A DNA stretch of 64,000 bases, from positions 278,761 through 342,760 of the forward strand of contig JAHXIP010000002.1 of NCBI GenBank assembly GCA_025655575.1, in the 5' to 3' direction. Position 1 is the first letter of the stretch, and each line of letters starts with the position of its first letter. A model generated the notes under the pieces. The model did not search any database. It was not told the DNA's origin and saw only the letters and a program-made list of their open reading frames with translations. Below, piece after piece: positions 57,027 to 64,000 of this stretch. The position numbers and the translations under genes are program-made. The DNA comes from Candidatus Thiodiazotropha sp. (ex Monitilora ramsayi). Its GTDB lineage: Bacteria; Pseudomonadota; Gammaproteobacteria; Chromatiales; Chromatiaceae.

Positions 57027-58481
57027 TCAGACCAGCACCACGTCGTAATGCTCCTGACTATAGAGCAACTCCGCTTGCAGTTTTATGGGATGACCGATGA
57101 ACTGTTCCAACTCGGCCAAGTGGGTCGACTCTTCATCCAGCAGACGATCGATAACCTCCTGTGAAGCGAGTACCAGCAGTGATTCCACATCGAACTGGCG
57201 GGACTCGCGCAGAATCTCCCGGAAGATCTCGTAGCAGGTGGTCTCAGCCGTTTTGATCGAACCCCGGCCTGCACAGCAGGGGCAGGGTTCACAGAGCACA
57301 TGCTCCAGAGACTCACGGATTCGCTTGCGCGTCATCTCCACCAACCCGAGGGAGGAGACTTCAGTGATGTGGGTGCGGGCATGATCGTGGGCCAGGCACT
57401 TCTCCAGGGCGCGTAGCACCTGACGGCGGTGCTCCGGATCCAGCATATCGATGAAATCGATAATGATAATGCCACCCAGGTTGCGCAGCCGCAGCTGCCG
57501 GCAGATCGCCTGGGCCGCCTCCAGGTTGGTCTTGAAGATGGTCTCTTCCAGATTACGGTGTCCCACAAAGGCACCGGTATTGACGTCGATGGTGGTCATC
57601 GCCTCAGTCTGATCGATCACCAGGTGCCCACCGGATTTGAGTTGTACTTTTCGCTCCAGTGCCTTCTGGATTTCATCTTCCACGCCATAGAGATCGAACA
57701 GGGGCCGCTCTCCCGGATAATATTCGATCCGGTGTTTGATATCGGGAATGAACTTCTGGGCGAACTCAATGGACTTCTGGTGGGTCTCTTTCGAATCGAT
57801 GCGCACCCGCTCCACGTCGGGTCCCACCAGATCACGCAGAGAGCGCAGGGGTAGTGAGAGGTCCTCATGGATCAGCTCGATTCCCTGTGCCAGCTTGCTG
57901 CGCTCCTGGATGGAGGCCCACAGTCGGGCGAGAAAGCGCATATCCGATTTCAGTGAGCTCTCTTCAATCCCCTCCGCCGCTGTACGTGCGATATAACCAC
58001 CGGAGATCTCGCCAGTCTCCGCCACTTGATTGAGCAGTTCCCGCAGACGCTGACGCTCATCTTCCGCTTCGATGCGTTGCGAGATACCCATATTGCCCAG
58101 TGAGGGCATGAAGACGAGATGACGTGAAGGAATGGAGATATTGGTGGTCAGTCGGGCGCCTTTGGTACCGAGCGGATCCTTTAGTACCTGGACGATCACA
58201 TGCTGGCCTTCGCGGAGCAGTTCGTAGATATTATCGGTTTTTGGCTCATCCCCGGTGGTACTGATATCGGAGACATGCAGAAAGGCCGCCCGCTCAAGTC
58301 CGACATCCACAAAGGCCGCCTGCATGCCGGGCAGAACCCGGCAGACTTTCCCCTTATAGATATTACCGACCAGACCGCGCTTACCGGCACGTTCGACAAT
58401 CAGCTCCTGTACCACGCCGTTCTCGATCACGGCCACACGGGTCTCTGGTGGGGTAACGTTAATTAGAATCTCTTCGCTCAT
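57027..58481 (-). CDS. rng: Ribonuclease G
   Basis: The 484-residue endoribonuclease has an S1 RNA-binding domain (about 35-130, with GNIYKGKVCRVLPGMQAAFVDVGLERAAFLH). The catalytic Mg2+ aspartates lie in AMTTIDVNTGAFVGHRN and RNLGGIIIIDFIDMLD. A zinc-link-like CEPCPCCAGRG (about 397-407) follows. It matures 16S rRNA 5' ends and degrades mRNA. It lacks RNase E's long C-terminal scaffold, which distinguishes it. Position between maf and yhdP matches the conserved maf-rng-yhdP order. Confidence 0.97.
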   Translation of the reverse strand: MSEEILINVTPPETRVAVIENGVVQELIVERAGKRGLVGNIYKGKVCRVLPGMQAAFVDVGLERAAFLHVSDISTTGDEPKTDNIYELLREGQHVIVQVLKDPLGTKGARLTTNISIPSRHLVFMPSLGNMGISQRIEAEDERQRLRELLNQVAETGEISGGYIARTAAEGIEESSLKSDMRFLARLWASIQERSKLAQGIELIHEDLSLPLRSLRDLVGPDVERVRIDSKETHQKSIEFAQKFIPDIKHRIEYYPGERPLFDLYGVEDEIQKALERKVQLKSGGHLVIDQTEAMTTIDVNTGAFVGHRNLEETIFKTNLEAAQAICRQLRLRNLGGIIIIDFIDMLDPEHRRQVLRALEKCLAHDHARTHITEVSSLGLVEMTRKRIRESLEHVLCEPCPCCAGRGSIKTAETTCYEIFREILRESRQFDVESLLVLASQEVIDRLLDEESTHLAELEQFIGHPIKLQAELLYSQEHYDVVLV

Positions 58482-58520
58482 ACTTCCTTCGCATTTCTCA
58501 GTTTATTATTGTTTGTAATA

Positions 58521-59114
58521 CTAGGGCCTGTTAACACTAAGTAGTTCGATCCCCGCCCGGCTAAGGAGTTCGGCGGTCTCGAACAAAGGCAGCCCCATCA
58601 CGCCTGAGTAACTGCCCCTCAAGTTATTGATGAACATCGCGGCAAGACCCTGGATGGCATAGCCACCCGCCTTATCCGCCGGTTCTCCTCTCTCCCAGTA
58701 TTGCGCTATCTCTACCGGTGTTATGGGTCGAAAACTCACCTGACTGAGGCTGAGCCGGGTCTCCAACTGACCATTATCCAGTGCCACAGCGGTATAAACT
58801 TCATGGGTCCGGCCAGAAAGCTGCTGCAGCATCCAGATACCTTCATCACGGTCACGGGGTTTCCCCAGCATGCGGCCATCGATCACCACACAGGTATCAG
58901 CGGCCAGTACCGGCAAGTATTCACCCGCTTTTCGGGCATTCAACCCCGCCACCGCCTTATCCTGTGACACCCGTTGCACATAGTCGGATGGAGATTCCCC
59001 ATCCCGGGGGCTTTCATCCACTTCGATGTCGAGCCACTTGTGCGGCACGCCAATCTGTAACAGTAGCTCACGTCGCCGCGGAGAACGGGATGCCAGATAG
59101 ACCAGAGGCTCCAT
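58521..59114 (-). CDS. maf: Maf-like nucleotide pyrophosphatase
   Basis: The 197-residue protein has the Maf/YhdE signatures [17 protein letters not shown] (about 5-21), [34 protein letters not shown], and [29 protein letters not shown]. It hydrolyses non-canonical nucleotides such as dTTP/UTP or modified forms in the YhdE branch. The track gives a 46-residue N-terminal extension; the ATG at 59114 is one base inside the rlmH stop (TGATG) and gives the family start. rng follows 39 bp downstream. Confidence 0.95.
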   Translation of the reverse strand: MEPLVYLASRSPRRRELLLQIGVPHKWLDIEVDESPRDGESPSDYVQRVSQDKAVAGLNARKAGEYLPVLAADTCVVIDGRMLGKPRDRDEGIWMLQQLSGRTHEVYTAVALDNGQLETRLSLSQVSFRPITPVEIAQYWERGEPADKAGGYAIQGLAAMFINNLRGSYSGVMGLPLFETAELLSRAGIELLSVNRP

Positions 59115-59587
59115 CAACCCGCCCGGTGGTAGGGGTGATTTCTCATCAGACTCCAGGCCCGATAGAGCTGTTCGGACAAAAAGACCCTCACCAGGGGGTG
59201 TGGCAGCGTCAGTGGCGAAAGCGACCAACGCATTTCGGCAGCCGCGAGGCACTCTGGTGCAAGACCTTCAGGTCCACCCACCAGCAAGGCCAGATCCCGT
59301 CCATCTGCCATCCACTGTGACAACTTGCTGGATAGTTGCTCAGTATTCCAGGCCTTTCCTTCTACATCCAGCGCAATGACCCGGCATCCTTTAGGGACAG
59401 CCTTGAGCATCCTTTGCCCCTCGTCCCGCAAGGTACGTACTGTATCGGCATTTTTCCCCCGATGACCCGGCGCGATCTCCAGCAGATGCAGGGCACACTC
59501 GCTGGGGAGTCGTTTGGCATACTCCTCGTAGCCCTCCACCACCCAACGCGGCATACGGTTTCCCACTGAGATCAGATAGATATTCAT
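59114..59587 (-). CDS. rlmH: 23S rRNA pseudouridine-1915 N3-methyltransferase RlmH
   Basis: The 157-residue SPOUT methyltransferase starts [28 protein letters not shown] and has the knot region [55 protein letters not shown]. It methylates pseudouridine 1915 of 23S rRNA on the assembled ribosome. The track's longer version begins in an A+T-rich repeat (reading [11 protein letters not shown]) and is dropped. It is the first gene of rlmH-maf-rng-yhdP-nit-tldD-pmbA on this strand. Length matches E. coli RlmH (155). Confidence 0.97.
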   Translation of the reverse strand: MNIYLISVGNRMPRWVVEGYEEYAKRLPSECALHLLEIAPGHRGKNADTVRTLRDEGQRMLKAVPKGCRVIALDVEGKAWNTEQLSSKLSQWMADGRDLALLVGGPEGLAPECLAAAEMRWSLSPLTLPHPLVRVFLSEQLYRAWSLMRNHPYHRAG

Positions 59588-59653
59588 GTGGGGGGATTGT
59601 ACGGGATATTGATGGCTTGTGGGGGGCTTGGGAGACGAGGACGTATGGGATGT

Positions 59654-59827
59654 AAATTTTGAGTTTTGAATTATGAATTTTGAATTGAGAATGTGCGGCA
59701 CGTTGTACCTTCATACTATTATCCCCTTAGGTCTTCCCCGGGAGAAGGACAGGGTAAGGGAGTAATAACAACTCTGAGCGTAGCGAACACCACGAATTCA
59801 AAACTCAAAATTCATAACTCAAAATTC
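59654..59827. repeat. A+T-rich inverted-repeat element between rlmH and rhlB
   Basis: Two arms of about 33 bp, 59654-59686 and 59795-59827, are 29/33 identical when one is reverse-complemented, with a centre of 108 bp. Each arm is a string of aattttga(g/a)tt(t/a)tgaa-type units. Read as protein it gives spurious [11 protein letters not shown] stretches. The centre holds a cccttaggtcttccccgggag segment but no ORF. It may be a small non-autonomous repeat inserted in the divergent spacer. Confidence 0.7.
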
Positions 59828-59871
59828 CCATCAATCGTCCTGGGCTCCAATATCCTGTATCCTTGCCCGCC

Positions 59872-61230
59872 ATGACAGATAAACACCTCACAGACACACG
59901 CTTCGACAGCTTCGATCTTCCCGAGCCCGTCCTCCAGGGCATCCGCGAAGCCGGCTTCGAATACTGCACACCCATCCAGGCGGAGACGCTGCCGATCGCG
60001 CTTACCGGGGAGGACCTGGCAGGTCAGGCACAGACCGGCACCGGCAAGACGGCCGCCTTCCTGATCGCCACCCTGAACTACCTGCTGCAACACCCGGCTG
60101 ACGAAAGGCGCAGGCCCAACCAGCCTCGCACCCTGATCCTTGCCCCAACCCGTGAGCTGGCCGTGCAGATCTACAATGATGCACAGGCACTCACCAAGCA
60201 CACCGAATTCACCACCGCAGCCGTCTACGGTGGCACGGGTTACGACCAACAACGTAAACAGCTCGAAGCGGGCGTCGACATCCTGATCGGCACACCAGGC
60301 CGTCTGATCGACTACCTCAAACAACGTGTCTATGACCTGAATGCGATACAGGTCCTGGTGCTCGACGAGGCGGATCGTATGTTCGACCTCGGCTTCATCA
60401 AGGACATCCGCTTCATGATGCGGCGTTGCCCGCCACCTACCCAACGCCTGGGTATGCTCTTTTCCGCCACCCTCTCCTACCGGGTGAAGGAGCTGGCTTA
60501 CGAGCACATGAACAATCCCCACAGTATCGAGGTGGCGCCGGAACAGGTCACGGCGGAGCAGATCACAGAAACCTGCTACATGACCGCCAATGAGGAGAAG
60601 ATCCCGCTGTTGATTGGCCTGATTAACGGGCTGACCGACGCACGCAGTATCGTCTTTATCAATACCAAGCGGGTGGCGGACAAGGTCTGGGGTTTTCTGC
60701 AAGGCAACGGCATTGATGCCGCCGTGCTCTCGGGCGATGTACCGCAGAAGAAGCGCCTGAGCCTGCTGAAGCGTTTCCAGGAGGGTGAGCTCCACGTACT
60801 GGTGGCCACTGATGTGGCGGCCCGTGGTCTGCATATCCCCGATGTCACCCATGTCATCAACTATGATCTGCCGGAGGACGCGGAGGATTACGTCCACCGC
60901 ATCGGACGTACCGCCCGCGCCGGGGCCAGTGGCGACGCCATTAGTTTCGCCTGCGAGACCTACGCCTTCTCCCTGCCCGACATCGAGGTCTATGTCGGAC
61001 ACCCCATCCCCACCCAGACCGTCGATCCGGCGTTACTGGCAGAGGTCGATCCGAAAAGCCGGGTCTATCCCGAAAAGGGCTCACGTCAACCCCACCGGGG
61101 CAAAGACGGGCGGAAGGCGCACGGCCGGGGGCATCACCACAAGGGACACAAGCCGAAAGACGGGGAGCACGCGAAAAAGCGGCACCGACGTCGCGGCCCC
61201 AAGCCCCCCCAGAGTAGCGGCACGGAGTAG
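59872..61230 (+). CDS. rhlB: DEAD-box ATP-dependent RNA helicase RhlB
   Basis: The 452-residue helicase has the full motif series: [11 protein letters not shown] (I), [11 protein letters not shown] (Ia), [10 protein letters not shown] (Ib), [13 protein letters not shown] (II, DEAD), LFSATL (III), [19 protein letters not shown] (IV), [24 protein letters not shown] (V) and [10 protein letters not shown] (VI). The Q-motif [13 protein letters not shown] is at the start. The C-terminal tail is long and basic, with His-Lys-Gly repeats ([19 protein letters not shown]). In E. coli RhlB works with RNase E. The ATG at 59872 is preferred to the TTG used in the track. A cysteine-cluster gene follows immediately. 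Confidence 0.94.
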   Translation: MTDKHLTDTRFDSFDLPEPVLQGIREAGFEYCTPIQAETLPIALTGEDLAGQAQTGTGKTAAFLIATLNYLLQHPADERRRPNQPRTLILAPTRELAVQIYNDAQALTKHTEFTTAAVYGGTGYDQQRKQLEAGVDILIGTPGRLIDYLKQRVYDLNAIQVLVLDEADRMFDLGFIKDIRFMMRRCPPPTQRLGMLFSATLSYRVKELAYEHMNNPHSIEVAPEQVTAEQITETCYMTANEEKIPLLIGLINGLTDARSIVFINTKRVADKVWGFLQGNGIDAAVLSGDVPQKKRLSLLKRFQEGELHVLVATDVAARGLHIPDVTHVINYDLPEDAEDYVHRIGRTARAGASGDAISFACETYAFSLPDIEVYVGHPIPTQTVDPALLAEVDPKSRVYPEKGSRQPHRGKDGRKAHGRGHHHKGHKPKDGEHAKKRHRRRGPKPPQSSGTE

Positions 61231-61232
61231 GC

Positions 61233-61595
61233 ATGGACGATAAGTGCGGCCGCTGCACCAATTCCAAATGTTGTACCTACACCACCGAAGCGATCGGTGA
61301 GGCGCCGCGATCCAAATCCGACTTCGAACACCTGCTGTGGCAGGTCTCCCACGAAGGCGTTGAGGTCTACAAAGACGAAGACGGCTGGTTCCTATTGCTA
61401 AATGGCCGCTGTGAACATCTCGGTCCAGGTGGTGCCTGCGGTATCTACGACACCAGACCGCAGATCTGCCGTGACTACGACAATGACTGGTGTGAACTCG
61501 ACGCCCCCGCCGAAAAGGGTTTCGATCTCTACTTCCGTAACTACAAAGAGTTGCTGACCTACTGCAAAAAGCGCTTCAAGACCTGGGGACGTTAG
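61233..61595 (+). CDS. YkgJ-type cysteine-cluster protein (putative metal chelator)
   Basis: The 120-residue protein has a CGRCTNSKCC motif at the start (about 5-14). Further cysteines follow in GRCEHLGPGGACGIYDTRPQICRDYDNDWCEL, the pattern of the YkgJ/UPF0153 zinc- or iron-chelating family. Function is unproved. It starts two bases after the rhlB stop, so it is co-transcribed with rhlB. No other domain is present. Confidence 0.85.
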   Translation: MDDKCGRCTNSKCCTYTTEAIGEAPRSKSDFEHLLWQVSHEGVEVYKDEDGWFLLLNGRCEHLGPGGACGIYDTRPQICRDYDNDWCELDAPAEKGFDLYFRNYKELLTYCKKRFKTWGR

Positions 61596-61712
61596 TTCAG
61601 GCCCGCTTCTCTTCCTCTGATCAGACACCACAACCCCCCCTCGGGAACTATCGCAGCCATCACGCAACTAAAGCGCACAACTTTTGTGTACTGATTTTTT
61701 ATACATGGTTTG

Positions 61713-61718
61713 TATAAT
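61713..61718 (+). promoter_or_regulatory. -10 element upstream of the ion channel gene
   Basis: A perfect TATAAT lies 40 bp upstream of the proposed channel start codon. No convincing -35 element stands at the usual spacing, so the assignment rests on the -10 match alone. Confidence 0.4.
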
Positions 61719-61757
61719 GCGCGCCTCGTCTTCCGACCCACTACCCGTTACCACGTC

Positions 61758-62588
61758 ATGACTCTTTCCACCGTTAATTTGCGCGACCGCTTTGAACAGC
61801 TTCGTTCCAACAAGCTTTTCGAGACTTTCGTCATTCTGGTCATCGTCATCTCCGCCTTGATGATCGGCGCCAAAACCTATCCCATACCAAACGGTGTCGC
61901 ACAGTTGTTACGATTCCTGGATGTGGGCATCACCCTGTTCTTCCTCGCCGAAATCGTCATCCGCATGATTGCCGAGAAAAATCTGAAGCGCTTCTTCAGC
62001 AAAGGCTGGAACATCTTCGACTTCCTCATCGTCACCGCCAGCATGATCCCCGTGGACGACAGCGAAGCCGCTCTGCTGGGACGCCTGCTCAGGGTCTTCC
62101 GTGTATTGCGCCTGGTATCCATCATTCCCGAACTGCGGATACTGATGAACGCCTTCGTCACCGCCATCCCACGCATGGGCTATGTCTCCCTGTTGATGTT
62201 CATCATCTTCTACATCTATGCTGCCATGGGTAGCATGTTCTTCCATGAGATCAACCGGGAGCTCTGGGGCAACATCACCATCTCCATGCTGACCCTGTTC
62301 CGCATCGCCACCTTCGAGGACTGGACCGACGTGATGTACGAGACCATGGCCGTACATCCCCTGAGCTGGTCTTTCTATCTCTCGTTTATCTTCATCGTCG
62401 CCTTTGTCTTTCTGAACATGATGATCGGCATTGTATTGGAGACCCTACAGCGGGAGCATGAGCAGTTCTCACGTGATACGGGAGAGGGAGAAGCGGGTGA
62501 GGTGCATCGCATCGAGACACGCACCCAGGAGATGGAGCAGCGGCTGATTCGCATGGAGGGAATGCTAACAAAACTTGCTGAGAAGTAA
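61758..62588 (+). CDS. Prokaryotic voltage-gated cation channel (NaChBac-like, acidic TFEDWTD filter)
   Basis: The 276-residue protein is a single-domain six-TM voltage-gated channel. The S4 sensor RLLRVFRVLRLVSIIPELR carries arginines at three-residue intervals. A pore helix and filter, TLFRIATFEDWTDVMY, follows S5. A C-terminal helix with heptads (EIETRT...EMEQRLIRMEGMLTKLAEK) is the expected tetramerising coiled coil. The filter differs from sodium-channel TLESW(S/A)-type filters in having Asp after Glu and Asp after Trp-Thr, which resembles the engineered calcium-selective CavAb filter TLDDWSD. The track start at 61710 is a TTG in the promoter; the ATG at 61758 is used, though its Shine-Dalgarno is poor. 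Ion selectivity is inferred, not shown. Confidence 0.9.
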   Translation: MTLSTVNLRDRFEQLRSNKLFETFVILVIVISALMIGAKTYPIPNGVAQLLRFLDVGITLFFLAEIVIRMIAEKNLKRFFSKGWNIFDFLIVTASMIPVDDSEAALLGRLLRVFRVLRLVSIIPELRILMNAFVTAIPRMGYVSLLMFIIFYIYAAMGSMFFHEINRELWGNITISMLTLFRIATFEDWTDVMYETMAVHPLSWSFYLSFIFIVAFVFLNMMIGIVLETLQREHEQFSRDTGEGEAGEVHRIETRTQEMEQRLIRMEGMLTKLAEK

Positions 62589-62675
62589 TTAAGGCAGGCC
62601 ATATATTTTTAGAGGCCAGGGCTGCACCTTAATATTGTTTAAAGCGTAATTACACACTGACCCCAATTATTCTTT

Positions 62676-62683
62676 GTTATGCC
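62676..62683 (-). other. R''-like attC remnant after the LysE gene (GGCATAAC)
   Basis: Eleven bases after the LysE stop codon the minus strand reads GGCATAAC, the exact reverse complement of the GTTATGCC that begins the LysE cassette (63338-63331). No L''/L'/R' partner follows, so this attC appears truncated at the array edge. Confidence 0.55.
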
Positions 62684-62694
62684 ATTACTTCCCA

Positions 62695-63309
62695 TTACCG
62701 CTCTGCCATTGCTAATTTTGCACCGAGCATTGCAAAAACTACTGCAAAAGTACGTTGTGCCATTTTTATTATATTTGGAGAATGAGCGACATAAGATCTA
62801 ACACTATTTGCAAATAATCCATACAATATAAATACAAATAGCGTCATGCCCATAAATATGCCACTAAGAAGAAGCATATTAACGATTGGTGATTCCGTTT
62901 CTGGCGGCACGAACTGGGGTAAGAATGCCAGGAAAAACAAGGATAACTTTGGATTCAAGATATTTATCAGGAATCCTTTGATACCAATCTCCCATGCTCC
63001 CTTATTACTATTTTTGCCTTCAATTTTCAAAGTGCCAGTTTCTTTCCACATTGACCATGCAAGATAAAGTAAGTAGGCAACACCAATAAACTTTATTAAT
63101 TGGAATGCAATGGCACTCATGTGAAGAATGGTAGCCAGACCAAGAATGCTTGCAAGCAAATGCGGAACGATTCCGACGGCACACCCAAAGGCTGCAAATA
63201 TGCTGGCACGCCAGCCTATAAACAGGCCTGTTGAAATTGTGTAAATAACGCCAGTGCCAGGTATTAGAACAACTATTAATGACGTAATAATAAATTCTGT
63301 ACTAAGCAT
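62695..63309 (-). CDS. LysE/RhtB-family amino-acid exporter in a putative integron cassette
   Basis: The 204-residue membrane protein has the LysE-type layout: FIITSLIVVLIPGTGVIYTISTGLFIGWRASIFAAFGCAVGI at the N terminus (conserved PGP-like PGTG turn), about six hydrophobic helices, and GFLINILNPKLSLFFLAFLPQFV in the middle (the conserved NPK segment). These proteins export amino acids or related metabolites; the substrate is unknown. The gene is visibly richer in A+T than its neighbours. It has AGGG upstream of the ATG at 63309 and starts 22 bp after the R' end of the attC-like site, as expected for a gene cassette. Signs of lateral transfer are therefore present. Confidence 0.88.
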   Translation of the reverse strand: MLSTEFIITSLIVVLIPGTGVIYTISTGLFIGWRASIFAAFGCAVGIVPHLLASILGLATILHMSAIAFQLIKFIGVAYLLYLAWSMWKETGTLKIEGKNSNKGAWEIGIKGFLINILNPKLSLFFLAFLPQFVPPETESPIVNMLLLSGIFMGMTLFVFILYGLFANSVRSYVAHSPNIIKMAQRTFAVVFAMLGAKLAMAER

Positions 63310-63330
63310 TCTGTACCCTGCTTGTTTTTA

Positions 63331-63392
63331 GGCATAACGTTTTGGGTAAGTTGCACCGTCTTTTGGCGTCAACTTTACCCACTGGTTATAGC
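63331..63392 (-). other. attC-like recombination site between two cassette genes
   Basis: On the minus strand the site reads R'' GCTATAAC, a short unpaired spacer, a 10-bp stem (GGGTAA-GTTG arms) with one extra base in the 5' arm and a mismatched tip and loop. Then comes the second arm CAACTTACCC, a second unpaired spacer, and R' GTTATGCC. The extra base in one arm (an extrahelical base), the outer ATAAC/GTTAT pairing and the length of about 60 bp are those of attC sites. The lipoprotein stop codon TAA lies inside R'' (CTATAAC). The site was found by eye and needs a covariance-model check. Confidence 0.75.
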
Positions 63393-63895
63393 AGCTTTAA
63401 ATTTACTGACTTTATCCCAATCTCAACCAACCCAGCGATTTCGTTTAGATTAACTTTCCTGGTAGAGAACGCCTTGACAACTAATTCTCGGTTGCCGCCT
63501 AAGCGTGTGAAAGCCCAAGCATATGGCGTACCACTGTTTGAAAATCCCTTCTTCATTTTCCAATTCAATCCGTTCACTTCTATGATTGAATCATATTGAT
63601 TCATGGAAGGATGACCATACCAGTACTCTAGAAATATGATGTGCCCATATGCGCTAGGCATATAGCCTAACGGTGCGAAACAAAAACGAATTTTATCCTT
63701 CCCATCTTCAGCGACAACATTAGGCATACAATTGTCTTCAAATAGTGAATCTCGAGGCATGGCATAATCTATGATCCACTTTTCGTCCGCTTTTGTAGAA
63801 AGCTCAACCCAACTAATTAGATCGAGATGAGGAACGTCGTATGACGCACACCCCACGAGAAAAAATAGAGTAAAAGCTAAGGGATTCTTGTTCAT
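63386..63895 (-). CDS. Unknown lipoprotein in a putative integron cassette
   Basis: The 169-residue protein starts with a lipoprotein signal peptide (LAFTLFFLVGC; lipobox LVGC, Cys16). The mature part has mixed strands and helices and two further cysteines (DNCMPN and RFCFAP) that could form a disulfide. I do not recognise the family. The stop codon overlaps the R'' box of the attC-like site, and the start lies 11 bp after the previous R' (GTTATAGC), so the gene spans the whole cassette (about 576 bp). Composition is A+T-rich compared with the core genes. Confidence 0.8.
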   Translation of the reverse strand: MNKNPLAFTLFFLVGCASYDVPHLDLISWVELSTKADEKWIIDYAMPRDSLFEDNCMPNVVAEDGKDKIRFCFAPLGYMPSAYGHIIFLEYWYGHPSMNQYDSIIEVNGLNWKMKKGFSNSGTPYAWAFTRLGGNRELVVKAFSTRKVNLNEIAGLVEIGIKSVNLKLL

Positions 63896-63906
63896 CTATC
63901 TATATC

Positions 63907-63914
63907 GCTATAAC
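63907..63914 (-). other. R'-like cassette boundary upstream of the lipoprotein gene (GTTATAGC)
   Basis: GTTATAGC marks the start of the lipoprotein cassette and is the exact reverse complement of the R'' box GCTATAAC of that cassette's own attC (63392-63385). The rest of the preceding attC would lie toward or beyond base 64000; I could not find its partner arm within the window. Confidence 0.55.
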
Positions 63915-64000
63915 AAATGGAATGGACCCGTCCCTCTTCAAACCGGCCTCGCAGTGGGCCACGATGGGTATGTAGGAATCCATCAATGAAGAAGGAGGGT

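Noticed and set aside
59588-59701. N-terminal extension of RlmH ([11 protein letters not shown])
   Set aside because: The extension is translated from the A+T-rich inverted repeat and has no counterpart in RlmH proteins; ATG 59587 gives the family length.
59812-61002. 396-codon ORF on the minus strand opposite rhlB
   Set aside because: It runs antisense to the helicase, which has every DEAD-box motif intact. The reading looks like a codon-bias shadow with no recognisable domain.
62589-62640. Possible terminator of the channel gene (aaggcaggcc...ggccagggctgcacctt)
   Set aside because: The arms pair only with several bulges and no T-tract follows, so I do not call it a terminator.

Overview
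The window is a contiguous piece of a gammaproteobacterial chromosome of middling G+C content. It is gene-dense, and nearly every large reading frame belongs to a recognisable housekeeping family. Support for the lineage comes from the Mla, LptD/SurA and Lgt envelope genes, the aerobic ubiquinone genes (coq7, ubiH, ubiI-like), the ygfB-pepP-ubiH-ubiI and zapA-6S RNA-fthFS blocks, and the rng-yhdP-tldD block. A split glycine decarboxylase (gcvPA/gcvPB) and an amgK/murU recycling pair would fit the Chromatiales/Sedimenticola-like side of the class. That placement is inference; nothing here proves sulfur metabolism or a particular genus.

Layout. 0-5.2 kb, all minus strand: murU (cut by the window edge), rho, trxA and an mla operon (mlaF-E-D-B) with no mlaC between mlaD and mlaB. 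5.2-7.6 kb: a long spacer and a large Ig-like surface lipoprotein. 8-13.3 kb: a zinc-ribbon protein, a 2Fe-2S protein, a GlcF-like Fe-S protein, coq7, a 53-codon membrane ORF missed by the track, an ankyrin protein, apaG and apaH. 13.3-17.7 kb: an AIM24-type protein, folA-thyA-lgt, a XRE regulator and a beta-barrel protein. 17.8-20.3 kb: moaE-moaD-moeA-moaB. 20.3-26.1 kb: a glycine cleavage operon (gcvT-H-PA-PB plus a PfkB kinase) behind a consensus-like promoter, a tandem glycine riboswitch and an intrinsic terminator. 26.2-27.8 kb: a DUF4382 lipoprotein. 28-33.8 kb: ubiI/ubiH/pepP/ygfB on one strand and zapB-like/zapA/6S RNA/fthFS on the other. 34-38.4 kb: a lysine-rich histone-H1-like protein, ilvA, rpiA and a porin. 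38.9-49.1 kb: amgK, an RND efflux pair, then lptD-surA-pdxA. 49.3-61.6 kb: pmbA, tldD, nit, yhdP, rng, maf, rlmH, rhlB and a cysteine-cluster protein. 61.7-62.6 kb: a voltage-gated channel. 62.6-64 kb: an A+T-richer segment.

The least ordinary part is the last 1.4 kb. A LysE-family exporter and an unknown lipoprotein, both on the minus strand, are separated by a roughly 60-bp imperfect hairpin with the architecture of an integron attC site. In both genes the 8 bases at the cassette start are the exact reverse complement of the R''-like box at the cassette end, which is expected of integron gene cassettes. I read this as the edge of a cassette array continuing beyond base 64000. The neighbouring channel has an unusually acidic pore filter (TFEDWTD) that suggests calcium rather than sodium selectivity.

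Several conserved clusters look rearranged. murU is 38 kb from amgK, an RND pair lies between amgK and lptD, and apaG-apaH-folA is about 35 kb from lptD-surA-pdxA with ksgA absent from both blocks. No rRNA, convincing tRNA, insertion sequence, prophage or CRISPR array was seen.
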